From a virus, in the IMG/VR virus record IMGVR_UViG_3300048838_001845, positions 1 through 34,518 of that record: 34,518 bases of DNA. One strand, given 5' to 3'. Position numbers and translations under genes: made by a program. The notes under the pieces were generated by a model, which did not search any database, was not told where the DNA came from, and saw nothing but the letters and a program-made list of their open reading frames with translations. Of this stretch, positions 22,494-29,870 are shown piece after piece; within the stretch, counting starts at the first letter, position 1; each line of letters begins with the position of its first letter.

Positions 22494-22822
22494 CCCAGCT
22501 CACCCTCGACGACGCCGCCGCATTCGCCCGCGAAGCCGCCATCCAGCGCGTGCACGAAGCCGCCACGCTCACCGAGCGCGACATCGTGCGCAACGCCCTG
22601 GACGCCGTGATCGCACGCCGGCGCGCCTTCACCAGTGAAGACGTGATCAACGAGCTGGGCGAGGCATACGCCACCATTCGCGAGCCGCGCCTTCTCGGCG
22701 CGATCATCCGCATCGCGGCCAAAGAGGGCCGCATCATCGCCGGCGCATACGTGCCCGGCACACGTGCCGAGCGCCACAAAGCGCCCATCCGCACGTGGCA
22801 CGTCGCACCCATCGATCACTGA
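22490..22822 (+). CDS. Winged-helix-like phage early protein
   Basis: 110 residues, ATGA overlap at 22490. The pattern (AREAAIQRVHEAA, then FTSEDVINELGEAYATIREP, RLLGAIIRIAAKEGRIIAGA, RHKAPIRTWHV) matches a small protein family I have seen often in actinophages and other phages, with a conserved Pro-Arg-x-x-Gly-Ala segment and a terminal R-P/I-x-x-W. Function is not known; it may bind DNA. Confidence 0.7.
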   Translation: MTQLTLDDAAAFAREAAIQRVHEAATLTERDIVRNALDAVIARRRAFTSEDVINELGEAYATIREPRLLGAIIRIAAKEGRIIAGAYVPGTRAERHKAPIRTWHVAPIDH

Positions 22823-22824
22823 CA

Positions 22825-22856
22825 CCGGCGAGGGGTTAACTCCTTACCCTCGCCGG
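22825..22856. terminator. 10-bp stem hairpin after the early triplet of genes
   Basis: CCGGCGAGGG, 12-base loop, CCCTCGCCGG, starting two bases after the stop at 22822. No T tract, so a weak terminator, processing site or stability hairpin. Confidence 0.5.
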
Positions 22857-22871
22857 CTCTCCTCCAAGACG

Positions 22872-22902
22872 CCCTGGCGTGCCTTAGGCAAGCGCGCCAG
22901 GG
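22872..22902 (+). promoter_or_regulatory. Nested hairpin before a small membrane gene
   Basis: CCCTGGCG pairs with CGCCAGGG and the interior contains TGCC-TTA-GGCA. The 3' arm ends immediately before the GGAG ribosome site of the gene at 22917, so folding may affect its translation. Confidence 0.4.
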
Positions 22903-22916
22903 TGGAGCAGCCAAAC

Positions 22917-23048
22917 ATGAAAAACACCCAGCAACAACCTGAAGACAACGCCACCGTCGTGGAGATCACGATGCCGGCGGCCATGTATGTCGCCATTGGC
23001 ATCGCCATCGGCGTCGTGATTGCCTTCGTTTTCTTCTCAATCCGATGA
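22917..23048 (+). CDS. 43-residue single-span membrane protein
   Basis: ATG 22917 with GGTGGAG in front. A polar start (MKNTQQQPEDNATVVEITMP) and one C-terminal helix (AAMYVAIGIAIGVVIAFVFF) then SIR. Stop overlaps the next ATG. Function unknown. Confidence 0.65.
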   Translation: MKNTQQQPEDNATVVEITMPAAMYVAIGIAIGVVIAFVFFSIR

Positions 23049-23431
23049 CAACGCAACCAACACAACAACCCGCGCTCAGCACGCCGCTGATCGCCATCCC
23101 GTCACCGATCACGCCGAAGGTCGCCGAGATCTTCGACGCGCACGGCTGCCGCTTATGCCACATCAACGCCGGCATGGCCGCCGAGATGGTCGCGCTGATT
23201 AACTGCAGCGCCCAGGCCGTGCAGATGTGGGATGAGGCGATGGAGCGCCACGCCAAGGTCGACACGCTCGTCGCCGCGCTGAAGAAGCTCAGCGCCTTCG
23301 TGTATCGCCTCAACCGCGACGAGAAGTGGATCACCGAAGAGCATCTCATCAACGCCGCCGCCGATGGCGAGGAGGCCGTGCGCCTCATCGATCCGGCATG
23401 GACCGTCTACATGGAGGCGCGCAATGGCTAA
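23045..23431 (+). CDS. Hypothetical early protein
   Basis: 128 residues. After a proline-rich start (about 1-25), FDAHGCRLCHINAGMAAEMV holds a CxxC pair, and the rest is helical (AVQMWDEAMERHAKVDTLVA, then ALKKLSAFVYRLNRDEKWIT). It precedes the replication gene, overlapping it by 8 bases. Could be a replication or regulatory helper; not recognised. Confidence 0.6.
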   Translation: MTTQPTQQPALSTPLIAIPSPITPKVAEIFDAHGCRLCHINAGMAAEMVALINCSAQAVQMWDEAMERHAKVDTLVAALKKLSAFVYRLNRDEKWITEEHLINAAADGEEAVRLIDPAWTVYMEARNG

Positions 23432-24179
23432 TTTGTCGATGCCTTGGATCAAGCTCTACATAGACCTACTGGATGATCCAAAGATCGGCAAGCTGCCGCG
23501 CTCGGCGCGCCTGCGCTTCATCGAGTTGATGCTGCTGGCCGGCGAGTGCGACGCCGACGGCGAGCTTGTCATCGGAGGCAAGCCCATGACCACAACCGAC
23601 ATCGGATGGCGCCTGCGCGACACCGCCAAAAACATCGAAGCGGAGATCGCCGCGCTCGTCGACGCCGGCATTGTGACCATCCACGGCGACCGCATCTACG
23701 TGACCAACTTCTCCAAACGCCAGGGGCGCAGCCAGTCCGAAAAGCGCGAAGCGTGGCGAGAACGCAAGGCGAGAAAGCAGGGGGATTCACGCGGGAATCA
23801 CGCGGGAATCACGCGGGAATCACGCGGGAATCCCCCTACAGACAAAGACAAAGACAAAGAACAAGACAAAGAGAAAGACAAAGACAAAGACTTGTTTGCA
23901 TTGGAGGCGCGCGCGAGCGCTAAAGATCGCCTGGTCGATCTGTTCATCGGAGCCGGCCTGCGCGAGCGCGACGCCGGCACCTACGCGCAGCACATCGCCG
24001 CCACTGTCGACAGCGAGTCGCATATGCGACGCGTCGAGAATGCAATCAGGAGTCTCGTTTTAGGCCTCCGTGATCAGAAAACCGTGCGCAACCCCGCCGG
24101 CCTCGTGATCAGCACCCTGCGCGAATGGGAACTCATCCCCGAGAGCATGGAGCTGGTCGCCACGCTGAGGAACTCATGA
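23424..24179 (+). CDS. Replication initiator/replisome organiser-like protein
   Basis: 251 residues from ATG 23424. Residues 1-100 (WIKLYIDLLDDPKIGKLPRS, then ARLRFIELMLLAGECDADGE, ending YVTNFSKRQGRSQ) match the N-terminal winged-helix domain of phage replisome organisers/DnaD-like initiators. Residues 120-157 are a low-complexity linker whose DNA contains 11-bp iterons and GACAAA units; residues 158-251 form a helical C-terminal domain (DRLVDLFIGAGLRERDAGT). Lambda O has the same plan of DNA-binding head, origin-bearing linker and helicase-loading tail. No replicative helicase loader is evident next to it. Confidence 0.75.
   Translation: MANLSMPWIKLYIDLLDDPKIGKLPRSARLRFIELMLLAGECDADGELVIGGKPMTTTDIGWRLRDTAKNIEAEIAALVDAGIVTIHGDRIYVTNFSKRQGRSQSEKREAWRERKARKQGDSRGNHAGITRESRGNPPTDKDKDKEQDKEKDKDKDLFALEARASAKDRLVDLFIGAGLRERDAGTYAQHIAATVDSESHMRRVENAIRSLVLGLRDQKTVRNPAGLVISTLREWELIPESMELVATLRNS
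23780..23888 (+). other. Candidate phage replication origin inside the initiator gene
   Basis: Four perfect tandem 11-bp units (23788-23831) are framed by GGGGGATT (23780-23787) and its complement AATCCCCC (23829-23836), then eight 6-base units of GACAAA type (23841-23888), which are purine-rich and A-rich. Iterons next to an easily melted tract within an initiator gene is the design of the lambda origin. Confidence 0.6.
23788..23831 (+). repeat. Four perfect 11-bp direct repeats (iterons)
   Basis: Unit CACGCGGGAAT at 23788, 23799, 23810 and 23821. The period is about one helical turn, putting each copy on the same DNA face. As 11 is not a multiple of three, successive copies encode different residues, so the repeat is kept for DNA rather than for protein. 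Confidence 0.9.
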
Positions 24180-24460
24180 CACCCGAACAAATCACCGCCG
24201 AAGCGATCCGCATCGCCGGCGACCGCGCCATCAGCCAGACCATCACCAAGAACACGCTGATGCTCACCTGCGACACCACGGCCATCGCCGAGCAGCTCGT
24301 CGCCGACCTGAACGCCGGCGGCATCAAGGCGCGGGTGCATGACCGCTTCCCCTGCGTCGCCGTCGTGTCGCGCCGGCCGCATCAGCAGTTTCACATCGTG
24401 CCATCGGCGCGCCGGCGCTTCTACCTGCCGCGCTTCTATGGCGAAAAGGGGGAGCGATAA
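24176..24460 (+). CDS. Hypothetical early protein
   Basis: 94 residues, ATGA overlap with the initiator gene. An N-terminal helix (MTPEQITAEAIRIAGDRAIS), a strand-helix-strand core (LMLTCDTTAIAEQLVADLNA, then GGIKARVHDRFPCVAVVSRR) and a basic end (RRRFYLPRFYGEKGER). Two bases before the helicase gene. Not recognised; may act with the initiator or helicase. Confidence 0.65.
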   Translation: MTPEQITAEAIRIAGDRAISQTITKNTLMLTCDTTAIAEQLVADLNAGGIKARVHDRFPCVAVVSRRPHQQFHIVPSARRRFYLPRFYGEKGER

Positions 24461-24462
24461 CC

Positions 24463-25842
24463 ATGCACTACAGCGAGTTTTTGGACCGCAAGGCGCAGCT
24501 CGGCGGCAACTATGGCTTCTCGCCGCGCTACATGCCCGACTTCCTCTTCCCGTTTCAAGCCGCGCTCGTCGAGTGGGCTGTGCAAAAGGGGCGCGGCGCA
24601 ATCTTCGCCGATTGCGGCCTCGGCAAGACGGCGATGGAGTTTGTATGGGCTGAGAACGTCGTGCGCCACACGAAGAGCCGCGTGCTGATCGCCACGCCGC
24701 TGGCCGTCGCCATTCAGATGCAGCGCGAGGCCGAAAAGTTTGGCATCCGCGTGCATCTCTCACGCGATGGCAAGCTGAAGCCCGGCATCAATATCACAAA
24801 CTACGAGCAGCTGCATCTCTTCAACCCGTCCGACTTCGCCGGCATGGTATGCGATGAGTCGAGCATTCTGAAAAGCTTCGACGGCGTGCGCAAGGCCGAG
24901 ATCACCAGCTTCATGCGCAAGATGCGCTATCGCTTGCTGGCGACTGCGACTGCTGCGCCGAATGACTACGTAGAACTTGGCACCTCATCGGAGGCGCTGG
25001 GCTGCCTCGGCCACATCGACATGCTCAACCGCTTCTTTAAAAATGACAACAACAACAGCACGGCCACGAAGCGCAACCACCGCGAGGCCGTGAAGTGGCG
25101 CTTCAAGGGCCACGCCGAGACGCCCTTCTGGCGCTGGGTGTGCTCATGGGCGCGTGCCGTGCGCCGGCCTTCCGACATGGGCTTCAACGATGAAGGCTTC
25201 ATCCTGCCGCCCCTGCACCAGGTCGAGCACATCGTCGAGAGCGAGCCATTTGACAACGGCATGCTCTTCACACTGCCGGCCATCGGCCTGCACGAGCAAC
25301 GCGAAGAGCACCGCCGCACCATCGGCGAGCGATGCGAGCAGGTGGCCGCGCTGGTGAACGGCACCGGCCAGCCGGCGCTCGTGTGGTGCCATCTCAACGA
25401 AGAGGGCGACACGCTTGAGGAGCTGATCCCTGACGCCGTGCAGGTCAGCGGCAGCGATGCCGACCGCGCCAAAGAAGACAAGCTCATGGCCTTCGCTGAT
25501 GGCCGCGCCCGCGTGCTCATCACAAAGCCCAAGATCGGCGCATGGGGGCTGAACTATCAGCACTGCAACCATGTGACCTTCTTCCCGTCGCACTCATTCG
25601 AGCAGTATTACCAGGCCGTGCGCCGCTGCTGGCGCTTCGGCCAGACGCGCCCCGTCACGGTGGACATGATCACCACCGAGGGCGACAAAGACGTGCTCAA
25701 GAACCTCAACCGAAAGGCCGAGAATGCCGACCGCATGTTCGCCGCGCTGGTGCGCGAGATGAACAACGCGCTCGCCATCGACCGCCACGTTTCATTTCAA
25801 AACAAAGAGGAGATCCCCTCATGGCTGTCCTTGACCAAGTGA
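24463..25842 (+). CDS. SNF2/SF2-type DNA helicase
   Basis: 459 residues. Q-like motif PFQAALVEWA (about 30-39), Walker A ADCGLGKTA (49-57), LIATPL (75-80, motif Ia), motif II CDESS (130-134, an altered DEAD/DEAH box), motif III ATATAAPND (160-168), motif V AWGLNYQHCNHV, motif VI YQAVRRCWRFGQ (about 383-394). All helicase motifs are present in order. These phage SNF2-like proteins are often paired with a DNA methyltransferase, as here. Likely a DNA translocase or helicase in replication, repair or host-control. Overlaps the methyltransferase start by 22 bases. Confidence 0.9.
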   Translation: MHYSEFLDRKAQLGGNYGFSPRYMPDFLFPFQAALVEWAVQKGRGAIFADCGLGKTAMEFVWAENVVRHTKSRVLIATPLAVAIQMQREAEKFGIRVHLSRDGKLKPGINITNYEQLHLFNPSDFAGMVCDESSILKSFDGVRKAEITSFMRKMRYRLLATATAAPNDYVELGTSSEALGCLGHIDMLNRFFKNDNNNSTATKRNHREAVKWRFKGHAETPFWRWVCSWARAVRRPSDMGFNDEGFILPPLHQVEHIVESEPFDNGMLFTLPAIGLHEQREEHRRTIGERCEQVAALVNGTGQPALVWCHLNEEGDTLEELIPDAVQVSGSDADRAKEDKLMAFADGRARVLITKPKIGAWGLNYQHCNHVTFFPSHSFEQYYQAVRRCWRFGQTRPVTVDMITTEGDKDVLKNLNRKAENADRMFAALVREMNNALAIDRHVSFQNKEEIPSWLSLTK

Positions 25843-26831
25843 TAACCGATCGATACGCGCTTTACAACGGCGACTGCCACGAAGTGATGGCGGAATTCCC
25901 CGACGAGTCGATCGGTCTGTCGGTGTATTCGCCGCCCTTCGGCGGGCTTTACAACTACTCATCAGACGAGCGTGATCTGAGCAACTGCAACGACTACGAC
26001 GAGTTTTTTGAGCACTACACCTTCACCGTGCGCGAGCTGCACCGCATCACGATGCCGGGCCGCATAACCGCCGTGCACTGTATGGACATCCCAAAGAGCA
26101 ACACCGGCAGCGATAGCTACATCGACTTCCCCGGCGACATCATCCGATTGCACGAGCGAGAAGGGTGGGCTTACTGTGGCCGGCATTGCATCTGGAAAGA
26201 ACCGCTCGCCGTGCGCAACCGCACCATGCAAAAGAACCTCGCGCACATGACGCTGGTGAACGATTCAACGAAGTGCGGCATGGCGAGCGCTGACTACCTG
26301 CTGATCTTCCGGCGCAGTGGAGACAACCCGGTGCCAGTGGCGCACCCCGTCGGCATGCTGGAGTATGCCGGCGAGCGTCAGATCCCCCGCGAGGTGATGC
26401 ACTTTCGCGGATGGGCAGGCAAGCAAACTGAGAACCGCTATTCGCACTGGATCTGGCGGCAGTATGCCTCATCCTTTTGGGATGACATCCGCATCGACCG
26501 CGTGCTGCCTTACAAGGCTGCGCGCGACAAAGACGATGAGAAGCACGTGCACCCGTTGCAGCTCGACGTGATCGACCGCGTGATCGTCCTGCGCAGCAAT
26601 CCAGGCGAGACCGTGCTTACCCCGTTCATGGGGGTCGGCAGCGAAGTCTATGGCGCAGTCCGGGCAGGCCGGCGCGGCATCGGCATCGAACTCAAGCCCA
26701 GCTACTACCGGCAGGCCGTGCGCAACGTGTTCGCAGCCGCCGGCGGCACGCTGGAGGCCGAGACGATCCCCATGCACCTGGACGAAGCCGGCAGCATGGA
26801 CGATCTTGAGGAGGCGATTCCGGCGCAATAA
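25821..26831 (+). CDS. DNA methyltransferase, beta class (adenine-N6 or cytosine-N4)
   Basis: 336 residues from ATG 25821, GAGGAG about nine bases upstream. The catalytic motif IV is YSPPFG (36-41), near the start; the SAM-binding motif I FMGVGS (269-274) with RRGIGIELKPSYYRQA is near the end, which is the beta-class order. SPPF can serve amino-methyltransferases acting on N4-cytosine or N6-adenine. No restriction endonuclease lies beside it, so it may be a lone phage methylase protecting DNA. Motif spacing is complete, so it should be active. Confidence 0.92.
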   Translation: MAVLDQVITDRYALYNGDCHEVMAEFPDESIGLSVYSPPFGGLYNYSSDERDLSNCNDYDEFFEHYTFTVRELHRITMPGRITAVHCMDIPKSNTGSDSYIDFPGDIIRLHEREGWAYCGRHCIWKEPLAVRNRTMQKNLAHMTLVNDSTKCGMASADYLLIFRRSGDNPVPVAHPVGMLEYAGERQIPREVMHFRGWAGKQTENRYSHWIWRQYASSFWDDIRIDRVLPYKAARDKDDEKHVHPLQLDVIDRVIVLRSNPGETVLTPFMGVGSEVYGAVRAGRRGIGIELKPSYYRQAVRNVFAAAGGTLEAETIPMHLDEAGSMDDLEEAIPAQ

Positions 26832-26946
26832 AAGCGCCGTCGCGACGCGACGATGCCGGCTCCTCGATCCTGCAGCACGCTGCTCTCTGTTTACTATGGA
26901 TCGCAGATCAGGGTGCAAGGGTGGCCGGCATCGTTAGTAAATCATC

Positions 26947-27270
26947 ATGAACAAGCTGCAGCAACTCATCGACCGCATCTTCTTCGCCGGCGAGATTGAA
27001 CGCCTCGCCGATGACAACCTCGCGCTGATCAAAGAGTGCGGCCGGCTCACCGCCGCGCTGCGCAAACTGAAGCGCGAGCCGGAGCTGGTTAGCACCCACA
27101 GCGCCATCATCCGCGTCGAAGAGAACACCGCCGGCGCATACGAGTGGAGCGCGAAGATGGGCGACGAGCTGATCGACCGAGGCCAGCGCAGCACCGCCGC
27201 CGACGCCAAACGCGACGCCGTGGCCGCTGTCATGGCCTACGTCGCCGAGCATGGAGGCACAAGCGCATGA
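26947..27270 (+). CDS. Hypothetical protein with coiled-coil start
   Basis: 107 residues. LQQLIDRIFFAGEIERLADD and LTAALRKLKRE form amphipathic helices (about 4-42), followed by a compact alpha/beta part (RVEENTAGAYEWSAKMGDEL to the end). 115 bases separate it from the methyltransferase, with a GTCGCGAC palindrome inside that gap and no clear promoter. Function unknown. Confidence 0.6.
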   Translation: MNKLQQLIDRIFFAGEIERLADDNLALIKECGRLTAALRKLKREPELVSTHSAIIRVEENTAGAYEWSAKMGDELIDRGQRSTAADAKRDAVAAVMAYVAEHGGTSA

Positions 27271-27623
27271 CCAAAGACGAGCTGATCAACCGCTACCTCT
27301 ACGGGCAGCGCCTCACGCGAGACGAGCGCAGCGCCCTGGCGAAGCAGCTCGGTGGCGCGCCGCAAGCCGCGCAGGCCATCAAGCTGGCGAAAGAAGCTGC
27401 ACGCGAAGCCTGCCACGACTGGCAGCCGGCCGTGCCGCGCGTGGGTTGGGTGGGTTATTGCTACGTCAAATACAAGCAGCTCTGGCGGGTGATCCGCGAT
27501 GGCGAGATCGTCATCGCCTACGAGACCGAAGGCGAAGCGCGCCACCACGCCGCGCTGCTCGCCGACGATGTGGATGCTGAATGGATCGGCAAGATCGCCG
27601 ACCCGCACGCAAAAAGCGCGTGA
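27267..27623 (+). CDS. Hypothetical protein
   Basis: 118 residues from ATG 27267, ATGA overlap with the preceding gene. Helical first half (DELINRYLYGQRLTRDERSA, then helical AAQAIKLAKEAAREAC), then a small beta region (GWVGYCYVKYKQLWRVIRDG with EIVIAYETEGEARHHA). Not recognised. Its stop codon forms the first of the repeated TGAAACA units of the following control region. Confidence 0.6.
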   Translation: MTKDELINRYLYGQRLTRDERSALAKQLGGAPQAAQAIKLAKEAAREACHDWQPAVPRVGWVGYCYVKYKQLWRVIRDGEIVIAYETEGEARHHAALLADDVDAEWIGKIADPHAKSA

Positions 27624-27685
27624 AACAAAGTTGATGTTTCACGAAATGAAACACGTCAAACGTGAAACAACAGGGGAGTGAAACA
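27620..27685. promoter_or_regulatory. Array of parS-like half sites (TGAAACA)
   Basis: TGAAACA occurs at 27621, 27647, 27663 and 27679, and its complement at 27635. Three of the direct copies are GTGAAACA, one half of the parS consensus. Last three direct copies are spaced by 16 bases. Two overlapping perfect dyads can form: 27620-27642 (8-bp arms) and 27635-27653 (7-bp arms). It stands just before the ribosome site of the membrane gene at 27687. Confidence 0.8.
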
Positions 27686-27686
27686 C

Positions 27687-28100
27687 ATGACCAACATCAG
27701 CAAAACCGCCGCCGCCGGCATCATCTTCTTCAGCATCGTGCTGGCCGGCTTCGTCGGCATCAAAGTCGATCAAACCACCGTCGCGCTGCTCGGCGGCGCA
27801 TTCATCGGCCTAGTCGTTGCGATCCCGACCACCGCGCTCATCTTGATCATGGGGCTGAAGCCGCGCAACACAGAACAGGGGCAGGTGCACATGCCGCCCC
27901 AGACGCCGGCGCAAACACACACGCACTACCACACGCACAACAACAACACGATGACCATTTACGTGAGCCGGCGCGGCTTGTCGCCATTCGATCAATGCAC
28001 CGAGGTGGCGCGCACGCTGCAGGTGAGCCGGCACATGGCTGAGCGTTTGATGCAGGCGGGGGATGTGAAGCTCATCGAGCCGCCGCAGGGGATTAATTGA
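27687..28100 (+). CDS. Two-span membrane protein with His-rich linker and soluble C terminus
   Basis: 137 residues from ATG 27687, GGGGAG eight bases upstream (a GTG at 27678 is less likely). Spans at about 9-27 and 31-56, a linker with THTHYHTHNNN (77-87), and a C-terminal part (ARTLQVSRHMAERLMQAGDV) resembling a small helix-turn-helix. First gene of four consecutive membrane proteins. A membrane-tethered regulator or sensor is possible; not recognised. Confidence 0.65.
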   Translation: MTNISKTAAAGIIFFSIVLAGFVGIKVDQTTVALLGGAFIGLVVAIPTTALILIMGLKPRNTEQGQVHMPPQTPAQTHTHYHTHNNNTMTIYVSRRGLSPFDQCTEVARTLQVSRHMAERLMQAGDVKLIEPPQGIN

Positions 28101-28101
28101 G

Positions 28102-28512
28102 ATGAACAAAAACAGGATGCCTGAAGAGCCCATGCTGGAAGGCAAGCCGGCGAGCGCGTGGGGGTGGTTTCTCGCCGGCTTCGCCTGGCTGGTGCTGGTT
28201 GCCATCGTCGTGGTGCCGGCAGCATTCAGAAACGACTCGCAGATCGACAAGATCATCGCCGCGCTCGATGCCGCAGGCGTCGACCGGGCGGCCGCCGTGC
28301 TTGTCATGTGGGCGCTGGCGCTCGCGCCGTTCATGGTCGCGCTGGATCGCGCTGTGAACATCAAGCACCGCTACCGCAAAGAGCGCGGCATGGTCACGCA
28401 GGAAGAGCAGGCAAACCACGACAAAGGGAACTTTTACAAGACGCTGCTGATCGTGGGGCTCCCGCTTGCGATCATCGCCATGGTTTATCTGCAGGCCGCC
28501 GGGGGCAAATAA
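28102..28512 (+). CDS. Three-span membrane protein
   Basis: 136 residues. Hydrophobic helices at about 20-42 (WFLAGFAWLVLVAIVVVPAA), 63-83 (RAAAVLVMWALALAPFMVAL) and 114-132 (TLLIVGLPLAIIAMVYL) with a basic loop (RAVNIKHRYRKERG). No known family visible. It starts one base after the stop of the previous gene and probably acts with the neighbouring membrane proteins. Confidence 0.65.
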   Translation: MNKNRMPEEPMLEGKPASAWGWFLAGFAWLVLVAIVVVPAAFRNDSQIDKIIAALDAAGVDRAAAVLVMWALALAPFMVALDRAVNIKHRYRKERGMVTQEEQANHDKGNFYKTLLIVGLPLAIIAMVYLQAAGGK

Positions 28513-28525
28513 GGCAAACAACATC

Positions 28526-28963
28526 ATGAGGTGCATCGTGGCAACAATCATCAGCGTGTTAATGGTGGCAGCGCCGGCACCGGCAATGGCGCAGACCCTC
28601 ACACCCCAGGACGCCCGCGCAACGCTCACCATGGCGCGCGCGCAGGCCACCGCGGCCAGCGACCTGGCCACAGCCAACGCGCCGACCGCCACGATGCCAC
28701 CGACCAGCACGCCCTGGCCGCCATCGGCCACGCCGGCGCCAACGGCCACATCGACCAGCACGCCGACGCCATCGCCAACGATGAGCAGCACGCCACAGCC
28801 GACAGCGACGCCGGCCGCAACGCCAGCACCCACGTCGCGCCCGCGCACCTTCATGGATGACATCCCGATCATCATCCTGCTGGCCGCGCTGCTCATCGCC
28901 GGGCTGATCGGCGCCTACGCCATCACCGCGTGGAGACGCGAAAGGATCGAGCCAAATGAATGA
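28526..28963 (+). CDS. Exported type I-like membrane protein with Pro/Thr-rich stalk
   Basis: 145 residues from ATG 28526. Signal peptide (MRCIVATIISVLMVAAPAPA, with the AMA site near residue 22), a short helical part (25-50), a stalk of repeated Pro-Thr/Ala-Thr steps (52-106), then a span (about 112-134, IPIIILLAALLIAGLIGAYA) and a basic tail (RRERIEPNE). The topology, an outer stalk held by one C-terminal helix, is unusual in phages and suggests a cell-surface product. The DNA is low-complexity. No sortase motif. Confidence 0.65.
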   Translation: MRCIVATIISVLMVAAPAPAMAQTLTPQDARATLTMARAQATAASDLATANAPTATMPPTSTPWPPSATPAPTATSTSTPTPSPTMSSTPQPTATPAATPAPTSRPRTFMDDIPIIILLAALLIAGLIGAYAITAWRRERIEPNE

Positions 28964-29843
28964 GATCGAGACCATCCACAAGCACAGCCGCGACATCGCG
29001 CTGAAGGTGGGCGTTTTTGGCGCGATCACCACGCTGGCCGTCACGCTGGCCGTCGGTTTTCTCTTTGCCGATGTCGACGATGCGCTCGCCCGCAAGGCGC
29101 ACTGGATCGTCTTCATGCTCGGCGTGCTGATCACATCCACCACCGCCATCGCGGTGCTGCTCAACGACAACGAGCAGCACCACTACCGGCGCAACCTGCA
29201 GGCCGAGTCGCGCAAGGCAAACGACGACGCCGACGCTGAGCTGAAGCGCACCCGCGCCAAGCTCGCCGAGGCGCGCATCGAATACATCAACGAGCAGCGC
29301 CGCGTGATCGGCCGGCCCATCGGCGCGCGCGTGTATGAGCGCCCCGCGCTGCCCGCCGCATCGAGCGCGACCGTTTACACCAACGGCCAGCGCAACGACG
29401 ATTCGATGGCCGATGAAGAAGCGCTGCCGGTCGAAGCCGAGATGGAGATGCCAGGCGATGACGATGAAGGCGACGACGTGGCCGGCGAGACCGCCGCCGA
29501 CGTGCAGACCACCGCCACCGGGCAGGTGATCGTCACCGAGTCCATGGCCGAGCGCCAGGTGCGCATCTACACCCTGGCACAGCGCATCTACGAGATCTGC
29601 CGCGACTGCGACCCGCTCACCCAGGACGCCATCAAGCGGCGCATCCCGATGAAGGCTGGCGGGTTGCTGCGCAGCAACCAGGACATCACCGACGCGCTCG
29701 ACCTCATGGCCGATCGCAACCTCGTCACCCCGTCGATGGGGAAGGGGATCGCGCGCCGGTGGACGACGGCCGTGCAGGCAGAGCAGGCGAGGCGCGCCGG
29801 CGGGCAGGGCACGCGTGCGCGCACGCAAGGAGCAGGGCAATGA
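28956..29843 (+). CDS. Membrane protein with coiled coil and winged-helix-like C terminus
   Basis: 295 residues, overlapping the stalk gene by 8 bases. Spans at about 18-38 (VGVFGAITTLAVTLAVGFLF) and 50-68, a coiled coil (70-118, AESRKANDDADAELKRTRAK), an acidic spacer (about 148-175), then ESMAERQVRIYTLAQRIYEI to RRIPMKAGGLLRSNQDITDA, which looks like a winged helix domain. It could couple membrane and nucleic acid. No family recognised. Confidence 0.65.
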   Translation: MNEIETIHKHSRDIALKVGVFGAITTLAVTLAVGFLFADVDDALARKAHWIVFMLGVLITSTTAIAVLLNDNEQHHYRRNLQAESRKANDDADAELKRTRAKLAEARIEYINEQRRVIGRPIGARVYERPALPAASSATVYTNGQRNDDSMADEEALPVEAEMEMPGDDDEGDDVAGETAADVQTTATGQVIVTESMAERQVRIYTLAQRIYEICRDCDPLTQDAIKRRIPMKAGGLLRSNQDITDALDLMADRNLVTPSMGKGIARRWTTAVQAEQARRAGGQGTRARTQGAGQ

Positions 29844-29870
29844 TCACCCCGCTCCCCCGCTGCAAAAGCA

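Noticed and set aside
23788-23831. Possible CRISPR array
   Set aside because: Units are 11 bp, directly adjacent with no spacers and no cas genes; iterons fit better.
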